NCBI RefSeq assembly: GCF_900185725.1
Contig: NZ_FYAU01000029.1
Coordinates: 1 to 64,000 of the forward strand
Reading direction: 5' to 3'
Source of the DNA: Stappia sp. TSB10P1A
Lineage (GTDB): Bacteria; Pseudomonadota; Alphaproteobacteria; Rhizobiales; Stappiaceae
Length of the DNA stretch: 64,000 nt
Shown: in pieces, positions 37,556-47,242 of the stretch
Position numbering within the stretch: position 1 is the stretch's first letter
Layout of the letters: each line of letters opens with the position of its first letter
Program-made: the position numbers and the translations under genes
Notes under the pieces: generated by a model
Database searches by the model: none
Seen by the model: the letters and a program-made list of their open reading frames with translations, nothing else
What the model was told of the DNA's origin: nothing

Positions 37556-38860
37556 ATGACCACTTTGTCCCCCCGCGAGATCGTCTCCGAGCTGGACCGC
37601 TACATCGTCGGCCAGAAGGACGCCAAGCGCGCCGTCGCCATCGCCCTGCGCAACCGCTGGCGCCGGCAGCAGCTCGACGACAGCCTCCGCGAGGAGGTGA
37701 TGCCGAAGAACATCCTGATGATCGGCCCGACCGGCGTCGGCAAGACGGAGATCTCCCGCCGGCTCGCCAAGCTGGCGAACGCCCCCTTCGTCAAGGTCGA
37801 GGCGACCAAGTTCACGGAAGTCGGCTATGTCGGCCGCGACGTGGAACAGATCGTCCGCGACCTGGTCGAGGCCGGCATCGCCCTGGTGCGCGCCGCCAAG
37901 CGCAAGGCGGTCGAGGCCAAGGCACATCTGCAGGCCGAGGAGCGGGTGCTGGAGGCGCTGGTCGGCAAGGGCGCGAGCCCGGCGACCAGGGACAGTTTCC
38001 GCAAGAAGCTGCGCTCCGGCGAGCTCGACGACAAGGAGATCGAGATCCAGGTGCGGGCCGCTCCGCAGATGCCGAGCTTCGAGATGCCCGGCATGCCCGG
38101 CGCCAGCGTCGGCGTGATGAACCTGTCCGACATGCTCGGCAAGGCCTTCGGCGGCCACACCAAGCCGCGCCGGGTCTCCGTGCGCGACAGCTACCAGATC
38201 CTGATCGAGCAGGAGGCCGATGCGCTGCTCGACGAGGACAAGGTGGTGGAGGAGGCAGTCCATCTGGTGGAGAATGCCGGCATCGTCTTCCTGGATGAGA
38301 TCGACAAGATCTGCGCCCGCGGCGAGCGCATGGGCGGCGACGTCTCGCGCGAGGGCGTGCAGCGCGACCTGCTGCCCCTGATCGAGGGCACGGTGGTCGC
38401 CACCAAGCACGGGCCGGTCAAGACCGACCACATCCTGTTCATCGCCTCCGGCGCCTTCCATGTCGCCAAGCCGTCCGATCTTCTGCCGGAGCTGCAGGGC
38501 CGCCTGCCGATCCGCGTCGAGCTGAAGGCGCTGACCAGGGATGATTTCCGCGCCATCCTGACCGACACGGAAGTGAGCCTGATCAAGCAATATGTCGCCC
38601 TGCTGGCAACCGAGGAGGTGGAGCTGACCTTCACGGACGACGCCATCGACGAGATCGCCTCGATCGCCGTCGACCTCAACGCCACGATCGAGAATATCGG
38701 CGCCCGGCGGCTGCAGACGGTGATGGAGCGGATCCTCGACGAAGTGTCCTTCGTCGCGCCCGACATGGCTGATCGCCAGGTGACGATCGACGCCGCCTAT
38801 GTGCGCGAGAACATCGGCGAGCTTGCCAAGAATGTCGATCTGTCGAGGTTCATCCTGTGA
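37556..38860 (+). CDS. hslU: ATP-dependent protease ATPase subunit HslU
   Basis: 434 residues. Walker [10 protein letters not shown] at 57-65, Walker B IVFLDEID near 242, the intermediate I-domain between them, and the C-terminal [10 protein letters not shown] and NVDLSRFIL tail that inserts into HslV to activate it. It unfolds substrates for HslV. Standard length. Confidence 0.97.
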   Translation: MTTLSPREIVSELDRYIVGQKDAKRAVAIALRNRWRRQQLDDSLREEVMPKNILMIGPTGVGKTEISRRLAKLANAPFVKVEATKFTEVGYVGRDVEQIVRDLVEAGIALVRAAKRKAVEAKAHLQAEERVLEALVGKGASPATRDSFRKKLRSGELDDKEIEIQVRAAPQMPSFEMPGMPGASVGVMNLSDMLGKAFGGHTKPRRVSVRDSYQILIEQEADALLDEDKVVEEAVHLVENAGIVFLDEIDKICARGERMGGDVSREGVQRDLLPLIEGTVVATKHGPVKTDHILFIASGAFHVAKPSDLLPELQGRLPIRVELKALTRDDFRAILTDTEVSLIKQYVALLATEEVELTFTDDAIDEIASIAVDLNATIENIGARRLQTVMERILDEVSFVAPDMADRQVTIDAAYVRENIGELAKNVDLSRFIL

Positions 38861-38930
38861 TCCCCGGCAAGATGTCTCCCGCGACCGCATGGCGCTTGCC
38901 GCGCCCCGGCGGCAATGGCAGCATGCGCCC

Positions 38931-39425
38931 ATGGTAGCGATCCGCAAGAGTTTCGAGGAAGGCCACAGGCGCAAGTTTCTCGTCGTCGTCGACGACACGG
39001 CGGAATGCGACCGGGCCATCGTCTATGCCGCCAAGCGTGCCGAACGCACCGGCGGTGTCGCCACGTTGCTCTATGTGATCGCGCCGGGCGACTTCCAGCA
39101 CTGGATCGGCGTCGAGGACATCATGCGCGCCGAAGCCCGCGAGGAGGCCGATGCCTGCCTTGCCCGGGCGGCGGACCGGGTGCGGGCGGTGGCGCGCACC
39201 ACGCCGGAACTGGTGGTGCGCGAGGGCAACCGCTCCGACGAGATCCTGCAACTGATCGAGGAGGATGCCGACATCGCCATCCTGGTGCTGGCGGCCGGCA
39301 GCGGCTCGGAAGGGCCGGGCCCGCTCGTCACCGCGATCGCGGGCAAGGGGGCCGGCAGCTTCCCGATCCCGGTCACCATCGTGCCCGGCACGCTCGACGA
39401 CGAATCGATCGCCGCGCTCGCCTGA
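38931..39425 (+). CDS. Universal stress protein family protein
   Basis: 164 residues from the ATG at 38931; two upstream in-frame starts exist but run into the hslU reading. Starts EGHRRKFLVVVDDTAECDRAIVYAAKRA and carries one Usp domain to about residue 160, but the usual GxxGxG-S/T ATP loop appears altered (GSGSEGPGPLVTAIAGKG). Single-domain Usp protein upstream of nfu in many Rhizobiales. Precise role unknown. Confidence 0.84.
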   Translation: MVAIRKSFEEGHRRKFLVVVDDTAECDRAIVYAAKRAERTGGVATLLYVIAPGDFQHWIGVEDIMRAEAREEADACLARAADRVRAVARTTPELVVREGNRSDEILQLIEEDADIAILVLAAGSGSEGPGPLVTAIAGKGAGSFPIPVTIVPGTLDDESIAALA

Positions 39426-39444
39426 GCCCGACAAAAGCACAGAC

Positions 39445-39457
39445 TGGAACCATTCCA
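39445..39457. promoter_or_regulatory. 13-bp palindrome TGGAACCATTCCA upstream of the Nfu gene
   Basis: TGGAA-CCA-TTCCA is a perfect inverted repeat 114 bp before the start of the Fe-S scaffold gene, with a TATATT-like hexamer about 25 bp further on. It could bind a regulator; which one is unknown. Confidence 0.4.
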
Positions 39458-39570
39458 ATCTGGAAACCTGCGCCCCGGCGCTGTATATTAGGGTCAAGAC
39501 CGGTGGCCGCGCGCCAAAGGGCCGCGCCCGCGAGGGCAAGCCAGGGCCTGCCAGGACAAGGAAGACCGAC

Positions 39571-40125
39571 ATGTTCATTCAGACCGAGGCGACGCCGAAT
39601 CCGGCGACCCTCAAGTTCCTCCCCGGCCGGATCGTGGTGTCGGAAGGCACCATGGACTTCCGCAAGAGCGAAGACGCCGGCACCTCGCCGCTGGCGCAGA
39701 AGCTGTTCCAGGTGGACGGCGTCGAAGGCATCTTCTTCGGCCATGACTTCATCTCGGTGACCAAGGGCGATGTCGACTGGCAGCATATCAAGCCGGCGAT
39801 CCTCGGCGCGATCATGGAGCATTTCCTGTCCGGCGCCCCGGTGATGGCCAGCGAGATGGCCGAGGAAAGCGAGGACGAGTTCTTCGAGGCCGGCGACGAG
39901 GAGACCGTCGACACGATCAAGGAACTGATCGAGACCCGCGTGCGCCCGGCGGTGGCGCAGGATGGCGGCGACATCACCTTCCGCGGCTTCCGCGACGGGA
40001 TCGTCTACCTGTCGATGCGCGGCGCCTGCTCGGGCTGCCCGTCCTCCACCGCGACGCTGAAGCACGGCATCCAGAACCTGCTGCGGCACTTCGTCCCGGA
40101 AGTCGAGGAAGTGCGCGCCATCTGA
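39571..40125 (+). CDS. NifU family Fe-S scaffold protein (Nfu-type)
   Basis: 184 residues. The N-terminal Nfu domain (about 1-88, IQTEATPNPATLKFLPGR) is followed by a NifU-like domain with the cluster-binding GACSGCP (Cys153, Cys156). It would carry or repair [4Fe-4S] clusters for target proteins such as MiaB encoded nearby. It is preceded by the Usp gene and followed by a strong terminator. Confidence 0.94.
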   Translation: MFIQTEATPNPATLKFLPGRIVVSEGTMDFRKSEDAGTSPLAQKLFQVDGVEGIFFGHDFISVTKGDVDWQHIKPAILGAIMEHFLSGAPVMASEMAEESEDEFFEAGDEETVDTIKELIETRVRPAVAQDGGDITFRGFRDGIVYLSMRGACSGCPSSTATLKHGIQNLLRHFVPEVEEVRAI

Positions 40126-40146
40126 TCCGGCATGCCGGCAGACGAC

Positions 40147-40187
40147 GGGCGGCCCGGCCAGGAAACGGCCGGGCCGCCCTCGCTTTT
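40147..40187 (+). terminator. Intrinsic terminator after the Nfu gene
   Basis: A perfect 13-bp stem, GGGCGGCCCGGCC (40147-40159) and GGCCGGGCCGCCC (40167-40179), with a 7-nt loop, followed by TCGCTTTT. Confidence 0.75.
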
Positions 40188-40301
40188 GGGCGCGTCTGCC
40201 GGGAGCCGTCCCGCCCGTCGCCGCCACCGCGTCCGGGTGGGCGGGCGCTATTAGCAATTGGTCTTGTCGACTTCTCCCACCGCGACCGGTTTAGTCATCT
40301 C

Positions 40302-40970
40302 ATGCGCCTGCTCGCCATCGATACCGCGCTCGACGCCTGCTCTGTTGCCGTCCATGACGGCGGCGGCGGCATGGCGCGCCTGACCTCGGCCTGCGAGGTG
40401 CTGGGGCGCGGCCATGCGGAACGGCTGATGGGCATGATCGCCGACGTGATGGTGGAGGCGAGCCTGCCCTTTGCCGCGCTCGACCGGATCGCGGTGACGG
40501 TCGGACCGGGCTCCTTCACCGGGCTCAGGGTCGGCCTGTCGGCGGCGCGCGGCATCGCCCTGGTGGTCGGTGCGCCGGCGGTCGGCATCGGCACCCTGGC
40601 GGCGCTTGCCGCCGGGATCGCGGCGGACGAGCCGGTCCGCGCCGTGCTGGCGGCCAAGGGCGGCGAGATCTACGCGCAGGGCTTTGCCGCCGACGGGACG
40701 CCGCTCGAGGCGCCGCGGGCGGTCGATGCCGCGGCCTATGGCGCGGCTCTGCCCTCGGGGGCAGCTCTTTACGGGAGCGGCGCGGCGAAGCTGGTCGCGG
40801 CGAGCGGACGCGAGGATCTCAGGATCCTCGGCGAGGCCGCCTGGCCGGACATTGCCGCCGTTGCCCGCCTCGGCGCTGTCGCCGAGATCGGCAGCCATCC
40901 GCCCGAGCCGCTCTACCTGCGTCCGCCCGACGCGGCGCCGGCGCGGCGTGATCTGCGGTTGCTGGCATGA
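40302..40970 (+). CDS. tsaB: tRNA threonylcarbamoyladenosine biosynthesis protein TsaB
   Basis: 222 residues. Opens MRLLAIDTALDACSVAV, with GPGSFTGLRVGLSAARGIALV as the family signature. It works with TsaD, TsaE and TsaC to modify A37 in ANN-decoding tRNAs. Its stop overlaps the rimI start (ATGA). The first ~40 bp downstream of the Nfu terminator form its leader. Confidence 0.95.
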   Translation: MRLLAIDTALDACSVAVHDGGGGMARLTSACEVLGRGHAERLMGMIADVMVEASLPFAALDRIAVTVGPGSFTGLRVGLSAARGIALVVGAPAVGIGTLAALAAGIAADEPVRAVLAAKGGEIYAQGFAADGTPLEAPRAVDAAAYGAALPSGAALYGSGAAKLVAASGREDLRILGEAAWPDIAAVARLGAVAEIGSHPPEPLYLRPPDAAPARRDLRLLA

Positions 40971-41455
40971 GCCCCTGGTGGTTCCTGCCCGAGCCGCCGG
41001 TGGTGGAGGAGGCGAGCCCGGCGGACTATGCGGTGCTGGCCGAGATCCACGAGCGCTCCTTCCCCAGCGGCTGGAGCGAGGACGATTTGGCCGCGCTCGC
41101 CCGCCAGCCCGGCGTCACCATCCTGCAGGCCCGCCGCTCCAGCCTGTTCGGCAGCCGCTCGATCCTCGGTTTCGTCATCCTGCGGGTCGCTGCCGATGAG
41201 GCGGAGGTGCTGACCATCGCCGTCGATCCGCGCCAGCGCCAGCGCGGCGTCGGCGGCCTGCTGATGCGCAGCGCCCTGTCGCGGCTTTACGCCGATCGGG
41301 TGGCCTCGCTGTTCCTCGAGGTCGATGCCGCCAACGCGCCGGCGCTGGCGCTTTACCGCCGTCTCGGCTTCCGCAAGGTTGGCGAGCGGCGCGGCTACTA
41401 CCGCGACAGCGCGGGCGATGGCGGTGCGCTTGTCATGCGGGTCGATCTGGCGTAA
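40967..41455 (+). CDS. rimI: Ribosomal protein alanine N-acetyltransferase RimI
   Basis: 162 residues. GNAT fold with LTIAVDPRQRQRGVGGLLMRSAL (acetyl-CoA loop) and LFLEVDAANAPALALYRRLGFRKVGERRGYY, the usual RimI C-terminal motif. It acetylates the N-terminus of ribosomal protein S18. Translationally coupled to tsaB, a pairing found throughout the alphaproteobacteria. The C-terminal half has an unusual FGSRSILGFVILR insertion of normal kind. Confidence 0.92.
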   Translation: MSPWWFLPEPPVVEEASPADYAVLAEIHERSFPSGWSEDDLAALARQPGVTILQARRSSLFGSRSILGFVILRVAADEAEVLTIAVDPRQRQRGVGGLLMRSALSRLYADRVASLFLEVDAANAPALALYRRLGFRKVGERRGYYRDSAGDGGALVMRVDLA

Positions 41456-41509
41456 TCGGCTTGGCGGTGGTGCGACGGCCCGCAAGCCGGCCGGCGTACC
41501 GGTCGATGG

Positions 41510-41570
41510 GCGCGAGCCGGGGGCGCGAGCCGAGGTGCGAGCCGGGGCGCGAGCCAAGGCGCGAGAAGGA
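41510..41570. repeat. Short tandem GGCGCGAGCC repeat upstream of fur
   Basis: Five imperfect units of the form GGCGCGAGCC(G/A) run into the ribosome-binding site region of the next gene (GAAGGAGAGGCGAG). Confidence 0.7.
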
Positions 41571-41578
41571 GAGGCGAG

Positions 41579-42049
41579 ATGACCGATTCCGGCAGCCGCA
41601 AGGGCGCCGAGACCGCGGCCGACCAACCGCTCGCCTCGCTGGAGGAGCAGTGCGTCGCCAAGGGCATGCGCATGACCGAGCAGCGGCGCATCATCGCCCG
41701 GGTCATCGAAGGCGCCAGCGACCATCCGGACGTCGAGGAACTCTACCGCCGGGCGGTGGAGAACGACCCGCGCATCTCCATTTCCACGGTCTATCGCACG
41801 GTCAAGCTGTTCGAGGATGCCGGCATCATCGAGCGCCACGATTTCCGCGACGGGCGCGCCCGCTACGAAACCGTACCGGAAGAGCATCACGACCATCTGA
41901 TCGACCTGAAGAGCGGCACCGTCATCGAGTTCCGCAACGAGGAGATCGAGCGGCTGCAGGAGGCCATCGCCCGCAAGCTCGGCTACAAGCTGGTCGATCA
42001 CCGGCTGGAGCTTTACGGCGTGCCGCTGCCGCCCAAGGACCGGGACTGA
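41579..42049 (+). CDS. Fur family metalloregulator (Fur/Mur type)
   Basis: 156 residues. Winged helix with DHPDVEELYRRAV and STVYRTVKLFEDAGI (about 50-83), then HHDH (103-106) and DLKSGTVIEFRNEEIERLQEAIARKLGYKLVDHRLELYG. The sequence is of the Fur/Mur kind and not Irr (no HHHFY-type motif, no heme-regulatory Cys-Pro motif). In rhizobia this orthologue (Mur) represses manganese uptake; in others it acts on iron. The C-terminal cysteine motifs of E. coli Fur are absent, as is usual for the rhizobial type. Preceded by a GAAGGAGAG site. Confidence 0.88.
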   Translation: MTDSGSRKGAETAADQPLASLEEQCVAKGMRMTEQRRIIARVIEGASDHPDVEELYRRAVENDPRISISTVYRTVKLFEDAGIIERHDFRDGRARYETVPEEHHDHLIDLKSGTVIEFRNEEIERLQEAIARKLGYKLVDHRLELYGVPLPPKDRD

Positions 42050-42053
42050 TCCG

Positions 42054-42896
42054 ATGAGGGGCCTGCGCGCCGCGACGGTGCTGGCGACCCTGACGGCGGT
42101 GACGCTGCCGCTGATCCCGGTGCAGTGGGTGGCGCTGCGCCTGAAGGGCGGGTTGAAGCGCTCGCTCCCCGTCGTCTGGCACCGCATCGCCTGCCGCACC
42201 GTCGGCATCCGCGTGCGCGAGATCGGCCGCCCGGCCCGCGAGCGCCCGCTGCTGATCGTCGCCAATCACGTCTCCTGGCTCGACATCACCGTGCTCGGCA
42301 GCCGCATGCCGCTGTCCTTCGTCGCCAAGACCGAGGTCGCCTCCTGGCCGGTCTTCGGGCTTTTCGCCAAGCTGCAGCGCTCGGTCTTCGTCGACCGCCA
42401 GCGGCGCAGCGCGACCGGGCGCACCGCCGAGGAGCTGGGCACCCGCCTTGCCTCGGGCGATGCCATGGTGCTGTTCGCGGAAGGCACGTCGAACAGCGGC
42501 AACGAGGTGCTGCCGTTCCGCTCCGCCCTGATCGGCGCCGCCCGCCATGCGCTGGCCGGCGACGAGGGGGAAATGTGGATCCAGCCGCTGGCGCTTGCCT
42601 ATACCCATCTGCACGGCCTGCCGATGGGACGGCAGTTCCGTCCGCATGTCGCCTGGTATGGCGACATGGAGATGGGGCCGCATTTCATGAATGTCGTGCG
42701 CCAGGGCGCGATCGATGTCGCCGTGGTCTGGGGCGAGCCGGTGCGGGTGACGCCGGACATCGACCGCAAGACCCTGACGCGGCTGCTGGAAGACGAGGTG
42801 CGCCGGCTCGCCGGCCATGTGCGGGCGGGCTATCCGCCGGCGGGACCCGGTGTCCCGGATGCGCCGGCTATTCTCAACGCGCCCGAAAACGGCTAA
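42054..42896 (+). CDS. 1-acylglycerol-3-phosphate acyltransferase (PlsC-like)
   Basis: 280 residues. A hydrophobic N-terminus (about 6-30), the catalytic HxxxxD motif in NHVSWLD (His72, Asp77), and FAEGTSNSGNEVLPFRSAL (phosphate-binding block). It acylates lysophosphatidic acid or a related lysolipid (the OlsA-type is an alternative). Membrane-bound enzyme, separated from fur by 4 bp, in the fixed order fur-plsC-miaB. Confidence 0.9.
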   Translation: MRGLRAATVLATLTAVTLPLIPVQWVALRLKGGLKRSLPVVWHRIACRTVGIRVREIGRPARERPLLIVANHVSWLDITVLGSRMPLSFVAKTEVASWPVFGLFAKLQRSVFVDRQRRSATGRTAEELGTRLASGDAMVLFAEGTSNSGNEVLPFRSALIGAARHALAGDEGEMWIQPLALAYTHLHGLPMGRQFRPHVAWYGDMEMGPHFMNVVRQGAIDVAVVWGEPVRVTPDIDRKTLTRLLEDEVRRLAGHVRAGYPPAGPGVPDAPAILNAPENG

Positions 42897-42959
42897 AGCA
42901 GGCCCCATCGGCGAGCGGCCGGGCGGCAGACGGCGCGGCAGGACCCGCGCGGAGACAGG

Positions 42960-44441
42960 ATGAGCGAAGAGATCACCAACACCCCGGCAGGGGACGGCAC
43001 CGTCAGCGATCCGGTGGCGAGCCACGCCGCCGGCACGGCGCCGGCGCGCCGGGTCTTCGTCAAGACCTATGGCTGCCAGATGAATGTCTATGACAGCGAG
43101 CGGATGACCGACGCCCTGGTGCCGCAGGGCTACAGCGCCACCGAGACGCTCGAGGATGCCGACCTGATCATCCTCAACACCTGCCATATCCGCGAGAAGG
43201 CGGCGGAGAAGGTCTATTCGGAGCTCGGCCGGCTGCGCAAGCTGAAGGCCGCGCGCGCCGAGCAGGGGCGCGAGACGATGATCGGCGTCGCCGGCTGCGT
43301 CGCCCAGGCCGAGGGCGAGGAGATCGCCCGCCGCGCGCCCGTCGTCGACCTGGTCTTCGGGCCGCAGACCTATCACCGGCTGCCGGAACTGGTCAGCCGG
43401 GCGGCGGCCGGCGAGAGCGTCGTCGAAACCGAGTTCGAGATCGAGGAAAAGTTCCGCCACCTGTCGAAGTCGCAGGCGGCGGGCGAGGCGAAGGCATCGG
43501 GACGGCCGCGCAGCTACACCGCCTTCCTGACGGTGCAGGAGGGCTGCGACAAGTTCTGCACCTTCTGCGTCGTGCCCTACACGCGCGGCGCGGAAGTCTC
43601 GCGCGATGTCGCGCAGATCGTCGCCGAGGCCGAGCGGCTGGCCGCGCGCGGCATCCGCGAGGTCACCCTGCTGGGGCAGAACGTCAATGCCTGGCACGGC
43701 GCGGGGCCGGATGGCTCCGCCTGGGGCCTCGGCCGGTTGCTGGAGCGGCTGGCGCGCATCGACGGGCTGGACCGGCTGCGCTACACCACCAGCCACCCGC
43801 GCGACATGGACGACGCGCTGATCGCCGCCCATCGCGACCTGCCGCAGGTGATGCCCTATCTGCACCTGCCGGTGCAGTCGGGCTCCGACCGCATTCTCAA
43901 GGCGATGAACCGCAAGCACACGCGCGCCGACTATCTCCGCCTGATCGAGCGCATTCGCGCCGCCCAGCCGGATCTCGCCCTCTCTTGCGATTTCATCGTC
44001 GGCTTTCCGGGCGAGACGGACGCCGATTTCCGCGACACGATGGCGCTGATCGAGGAGGTCGGTTACGCTTCGGCCTTCTCCTTCAAATACAGCCCCCGTC
44101 CCGGCACGCCGGGCGCCACCATGGCGGGTCATGTGCCCGAAGAGGTGATGACCGCCCGGCTGCTGGAGCTGCAGGACCTGGTGGCGCGCCAGCAGAAGGC
44201 CTTCAACGCGAGCCTCGTCGGGCGCACCTGCGAGGTCCTGGTGGAAAAGCCCGGCCGCAATGCCGGACAGCTCAACGGCCGCTCGCCCTGGCTGCAGCCG
44301 GTGCAGTTCGATGCGGATGCGAGCCTGATCGGCGAGATCGTGCCGGTGGAAATCGTCGCAACCGGCGCGAATTCCCTGTTCGCGCGTCTTGCGCCGGGGC
44401 ACAATAGCGGCGAGGCAACGCCCTTGCGGGCTCGGGCGTGA
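42960..44441 (+). CDS. miaB: tRNA-2-methylthio-N6-dimethylallyladenosine synthase MiaB
   Basis: 493 residues. N-terminal UPF0004 domain with three cluster cysteines (Cys39, Cys75, Cys113) and the radical-SAM motif GCDKFCTFC (Cys196, Cys200, Cys203), followed by a TRAM domain near the C-terminus. It adds a methylthio group to i6A37 of tRNAs and needs two [4Fe-4S] clusters. About 30 residues precede the catalytic domain. Length is typical of alphaproteobacterial MiaB. Confidence 0.97.
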   Translation: MSEEITNTPAGDGTVSDPVASHAAGTAPARRVFVKTYGCQMNVYDSERMTDALVPQGYSATETLEDADLIILNTCHIREKAAEKVYSELGRLRKLKAARAEQGRETMIGVAGCVAQAEGEEIARRAPVVDLVFGPQTYHRLPELVSRAAAGESVVETEFEIEEKFRHLSKSQAAGEAKASGRPRSYTAFLTVQEGCDKFCTFCVVPYTRGAEVSRDVAQIVAEAERLAARGIREVTLLGQNVNAWHGAGPDGSAWGLGRLLERLARIDGLDRLRYTTSHPRDMDDALIAAHRDLPQVMPYLHLPVQSGSDRILKAMNRKHTRADYLRLIERIRAAQPDLALSCDFIVGFPGETDADFRDTMALIEEVGYASAFSFKYSPRPGTPGATMAGHVPEEVMTARLLELQDLVARQQKAFNASLVGRTCEVLVEKPGRNAGQLNGRSPWLQPVQFDADASLIGEIVPVEIVATGANSLFARLAPGHNSGEATPLRARA

Positions 44442-44487
44442 GGCCCGCGCCGGGGGTTTCAGGAGGCAGGATGCCAGGAGAAGCCGC

Positions 44488-45594
44488 TTGAACGGCGCCA
44501 GCCGGACGCCCGGCCGGGGAGGGTACCGCGCCGCGGTCCCCGCTTCGGACATGACCCATGTGGTTCTGGCCTTCGACGACAATAGGCTTGTCGGCGATCT
44601 TTTCGGCCAGTTCGACCAGAATCTCGCGCTTATCGAGCAGCGCCTCGGCGTCGATGCGGTGGCGCGCGGCAATCAGGTGATCATCAAGGGACGGCACGGC
44701 GGCTGCGAGCAGGCGCGCCGGGCGCTCGAATCGCTCTATGCCCGCCTGCAGCAGGGCTATGAACTGCACCCTGGCGACGTGGAAGGGGCCTTGCGCATGG
44801 CAGCGGCCGAAGAGGCGCAACTCGATCTGCCGGCCATCGAGCCGCGCTCGCACCTGAGCTATGCGCAGGTCTCCACCCGCCGCAAGACGGTGCTCGCCCG
44901 CACCCCGGCGCAGGATGCCTATATCCGCGCCATGGACCGGGCCGATCTCACCTTCGGCGTCGGCCCGGCCGGCACCGGCAAGACCTTCCTCGCCGTTGCC
45001 TATGCGGCGGCGCTGCTGGAGCGCGGCGACGTGGCCCGGCTGATCCTGTCGCGCCCGGCAGTGGAGGCGGGCGAGCGGCTCGGCTTCCTGCCCGGCGACA
45101 TGAAGGAGAAAGTCGACCCCTATCTGCGCCCGCTCTACGACGCGCTCTACGAGATGATGCCGGCGGAAAAGGTCGAGCGCGGTCTGCAGTCCGGCATGAT
45201 CGAGGTGGCGCCGCTCGCCTTCATGCGCGGCCGCACGCTCTCCAATGCGGTGGTGATCCTGGACGAGGCCCAGAACACCACCACCATGCAGATGAAGATG
45301 TTCCTGACCCGCCTTGGCGAGAACTCGCGGATGATCGTCACCGGCGATCCGACCCAGGTCGACCTGCCGCCGGGCCAGAAGTCGGGCCTGCGCGAGGCGC
45401 TGGCCCTGCTGGAAGGCGTCGAGGGCGTGGCGCAGGTGCGCTTCACCGAGGTCGACGTGGTGCGCCACGAGCTCGTCGCCCGCATCGTCCGCGCCTATGA
45501 CGAGGCCGGCCGCGAGGCCAGTGCCGAGCGCGACGCGGCGGAGGCCGCCGCCGAGGCGGCGCGGCGCGCGCCGCGGCGGGGACCGGCCGCATGA
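44488..45594 (+). CDS. PhoH family protein
   Basis: 368 residues if started at the TTG at 44488, which has an AGGAG site 8 bp before it; an ATG at 44551 (MTHVVLAFDDNR) gives 347 residues but no such site. A short N-terminal KH-like region is followed by an AAA-like ATPase with Walker A GPAGTGKTF near 158-166 and ILDEAQNTTTMQMKMFL as Walker B. PhoH proteins bind RNA and act with YbeY, whose gene follows with a 4-bp overlap. Function in RNA quality control is inferred from that conserved pairing. Confidence 0.92.
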   Translation: MNGASRTPGRGGYRAAVPASDMTHVVLAFDDNRLVGDLFGQFDQNLALIEQRLGVDAVARGNQVIIKGRHGGCEQARRALESLYARLQQGYELHPGDVEGALRMAAAEEAQLDLPAIEPRSHLSYAQVSTRRKTVLARTPAQDAYIRAMDRADLTFGVGPAGTGKTFLAVAYAAALLERGDVARLILSRPAVEAGERLGFLPGDMKEKVDPYLRPLYDALYEMMPAEKVERGLQSGMIEVAPLAFMRGRTLSNAVVILDEAQNTTTMQMKMFLTRLGENSRMIVTGDPTQVDLPPGQKSGLREALALLEGVEGVAQVRFTEVDVVRHELVARIVRAYDEAGREASAERDAAEAAAEAARRAPRRGPAA

Positions 45595-46124
45595 GCGGGT
45601 TCTCGGGCGTCCTGCCGGAGATCGATGTCGCGGTGGAGGCCGAGGGCTGGCCCGCGCCGGCGGAGCTTGAGGCGCTGGTCGCCCGTGTCGTCGGCATCGC
45701 CTGCGCCGAGGCCGGGCTGGAGCTTGTCGAGGGGGCGGAACTGTCCGTCGTCTTCGCCGACGATGCCCGCGTGCGCGAGCTCAACCGCGACTGGCGCGAC
45801 AAGGATGCGCCGACCAACGTGCTGTCCTTCCCCGGCGGTGACGAGGAAGAACCGCCCTTCGGGCCGCTGCTCGGCGACATCATCCTCGCCCGCGAAACGG
45901 TGCTGCGCGAGGCGGAGGCGCTGGAAATCGCCTTTTCCGACCATGTGACGCATCTTGTCGCGCACGGATTCCTTCACCTTTTCGGCTATGATCACCAAAT
46001 GGAGGACGAGGCCGAGGAGATGGAAGCTCTGGAGCGGCGGATTCTTGCCGTTCTGGGCATTGCCGACCCCTACCGGGACCCGCCTGCGGCCGGACATGAC
46101 ACGGAGAGCGAGACGCCTGCCTGA
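45591..46124 (+). CDS. ybeY: Endoribonuclease YbeY
   Basis: 177 residues, overlapping phoH by 4 bp. The zinc motif H-G-x-L-H-L-x-G-Y-D-H is present as VAHGFLHLFGYDH, near residues 122-134. It is a single-strand-specific endoribonuclease in 16S rRNA maturation and ribosome quality control. It also has DWRDKDAPTNVLSFP, the second conserved block. The next gene follows 17 bp on. Confidence 0.95.
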   Translation: MSGFSGVLPEIDVAVEAEGWPAPAELEALVARVVGIACAEAGLELVEGAELSVVFADDARVRELNRDWRDKDAPTNVLSFPGGDEEEPPFGPLLGDIILARETVLREAEALEIAFSDHVTHLVAHGFLHLFGYDHQMEDEAEEMEALERRILAVLGIADPYRDPPAAGHDTESETPA

Positions 46125-46141
46125 GCGGGCGTGAAACCGAT

Positions 46142-47242
46142 ATGAACGATACAGAGGTCCGAAGTACGACCGACACTCCGGCGTCGCCTGGCGCGGCCGC
46201 CGGAGCGGCGGCGGAAGCCGCCCAGACCGACGACGAACCGCAGCGATCGCTGCGCAGCGTGTGGTCCGATGCCCTGAAACGATTGGCCGGCCTGCGCCGG
46301 CCGGGCAACGGTGCGGGCACTCTGCGCCAGAATCTTCAGGACGAACTGGCCCGCGAGGCCGACGACAGCGCCAGCTTCACGCCGGAAGAGCGCATCCTCC
46401 TGTCCAACATCCTGCGCCTGCGCGAAGTGCGGGTGGAGGACGTCATGGTGCCGCGCGCCGACATCGACGCGGTCGAGGACAGCGTCTCCGTCGCCCGGCT
46501 GATGGACGTGTTCCGCGAGAGCGGCCATTCGCGCATGCCGGTCTATCACGACGGGTTGGATGATCCGCGCGGCATGGTTCACATCAAGGACCTGATGGCC
46601 TTTTTCGCCGGCCGCGCCATGCCGGAAGACCGGCGCGAGGGCGAGGCCGGCGCCGTCAGCAACGAGCCGCAGGGCTTCGACCTGACCCGCATCGATCTCT
46701 CCCTGCCGCTGGCGGAGGCCAACCTGATCCGCCCCGTCCTCTTCGTGCCGCCGTCCATGCCGGCGACCGACCTGATGGCGAAGATGCAGGCGGACCGGGT
46801 GCAGATGGCGCTGGTGATCGACGAATATGGCGGCACCGAAGGCCTCGTCTCGCTGGAAGACATCGTCGAGACCGTCGTCGGCGACATCGAGGATGAGCAC
46901 GACGAGGACGAGGAGGCGATGATCCAGAAGGTCGCCGACGGCGTCTGGGTGGCCGATCCGCGGGTGCCGATCGAGGAGGTCGAGGAGGCGCTGGGCACCG
47001 GCTTCCAGCTCGGCGATCTCGCCGAGGAGGTCGACACGCTGGGCGGGCTGGTCTTCACCCTGGTCGGCCGGGTGCCGGTGCGCGGCGAGTTGCTCACCGC
47101 CCGCGCGCTTCCCGGCTACGAGTTCGAGGTGCTCGACGCCGATCCCCGGCGGATCAAGCGGCTGCGGATCCGGGCGCGGCGTCCCGAGGCCCGCCATGCG
47201 GAGACGCGGCGGCGGCTGCGCCGGCCGGATCGGCCGGGCTAG
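46142..47242 (+). CDS. Hemolysin-C/CorC family protein with CBS domains
   Basis: 366 residues. Two CBS domains (about 85-250, with VMVPRADIDAVEDSVSVARLMDVFRESGHSRMPVY), then the CorC_HlyC transporter-associated domain. IDEYGGTEGLVSLEDIVETVVGDIEDE marks the second CBS. It has no membrane segment. The YbeY-CorC-Lnt order is conserved in Rhizobiales; a link to metal homeostasis or apolipoprotein N-acyltransferase function is often suggested but unproven. The C-terminus is Arg-rich. It is the last gene before an AT-richer insert. Confidence 0.9.
   Translation: MNDTEVRSTTDTPASPGAAAGAAAEAAQTDDEPQRSLRSVWSDALKRLAGLRRPGNGAGTLRQNLQDELAREADDSASFTPEERILLSNILRLREVRVEDVMVPRADIDAVEDSVSVARLMDVFRESGHSRMPVYHDGLDDPRGMVHIKDLMAFFAGRAMPEDRREGEAGAVSNEPQGFDLTRIDLSLPLAEANLIRPVLFVPPSMPATDLMAKMQADRVQMALVIDEYGGTEGLVSLEDIVETVVGDIEDEHDEDEEAMIQKVADGVWVADPRVPIEEVEEALGTGFQLGDLAEEVDTLGGLVFTLVGRVPVRGELLTARALPGYEFEVLDADPRRIKRLRIRARRPEARHAETRRRLRRPDRPG

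Noticed and set aside
41922-44672. Minus-strand open frame of 916 codons opposite plsC and miaB
   Set aside because: Antisense shadow of plsC and miaB, which have clear catalytic motifs on the plus strand.
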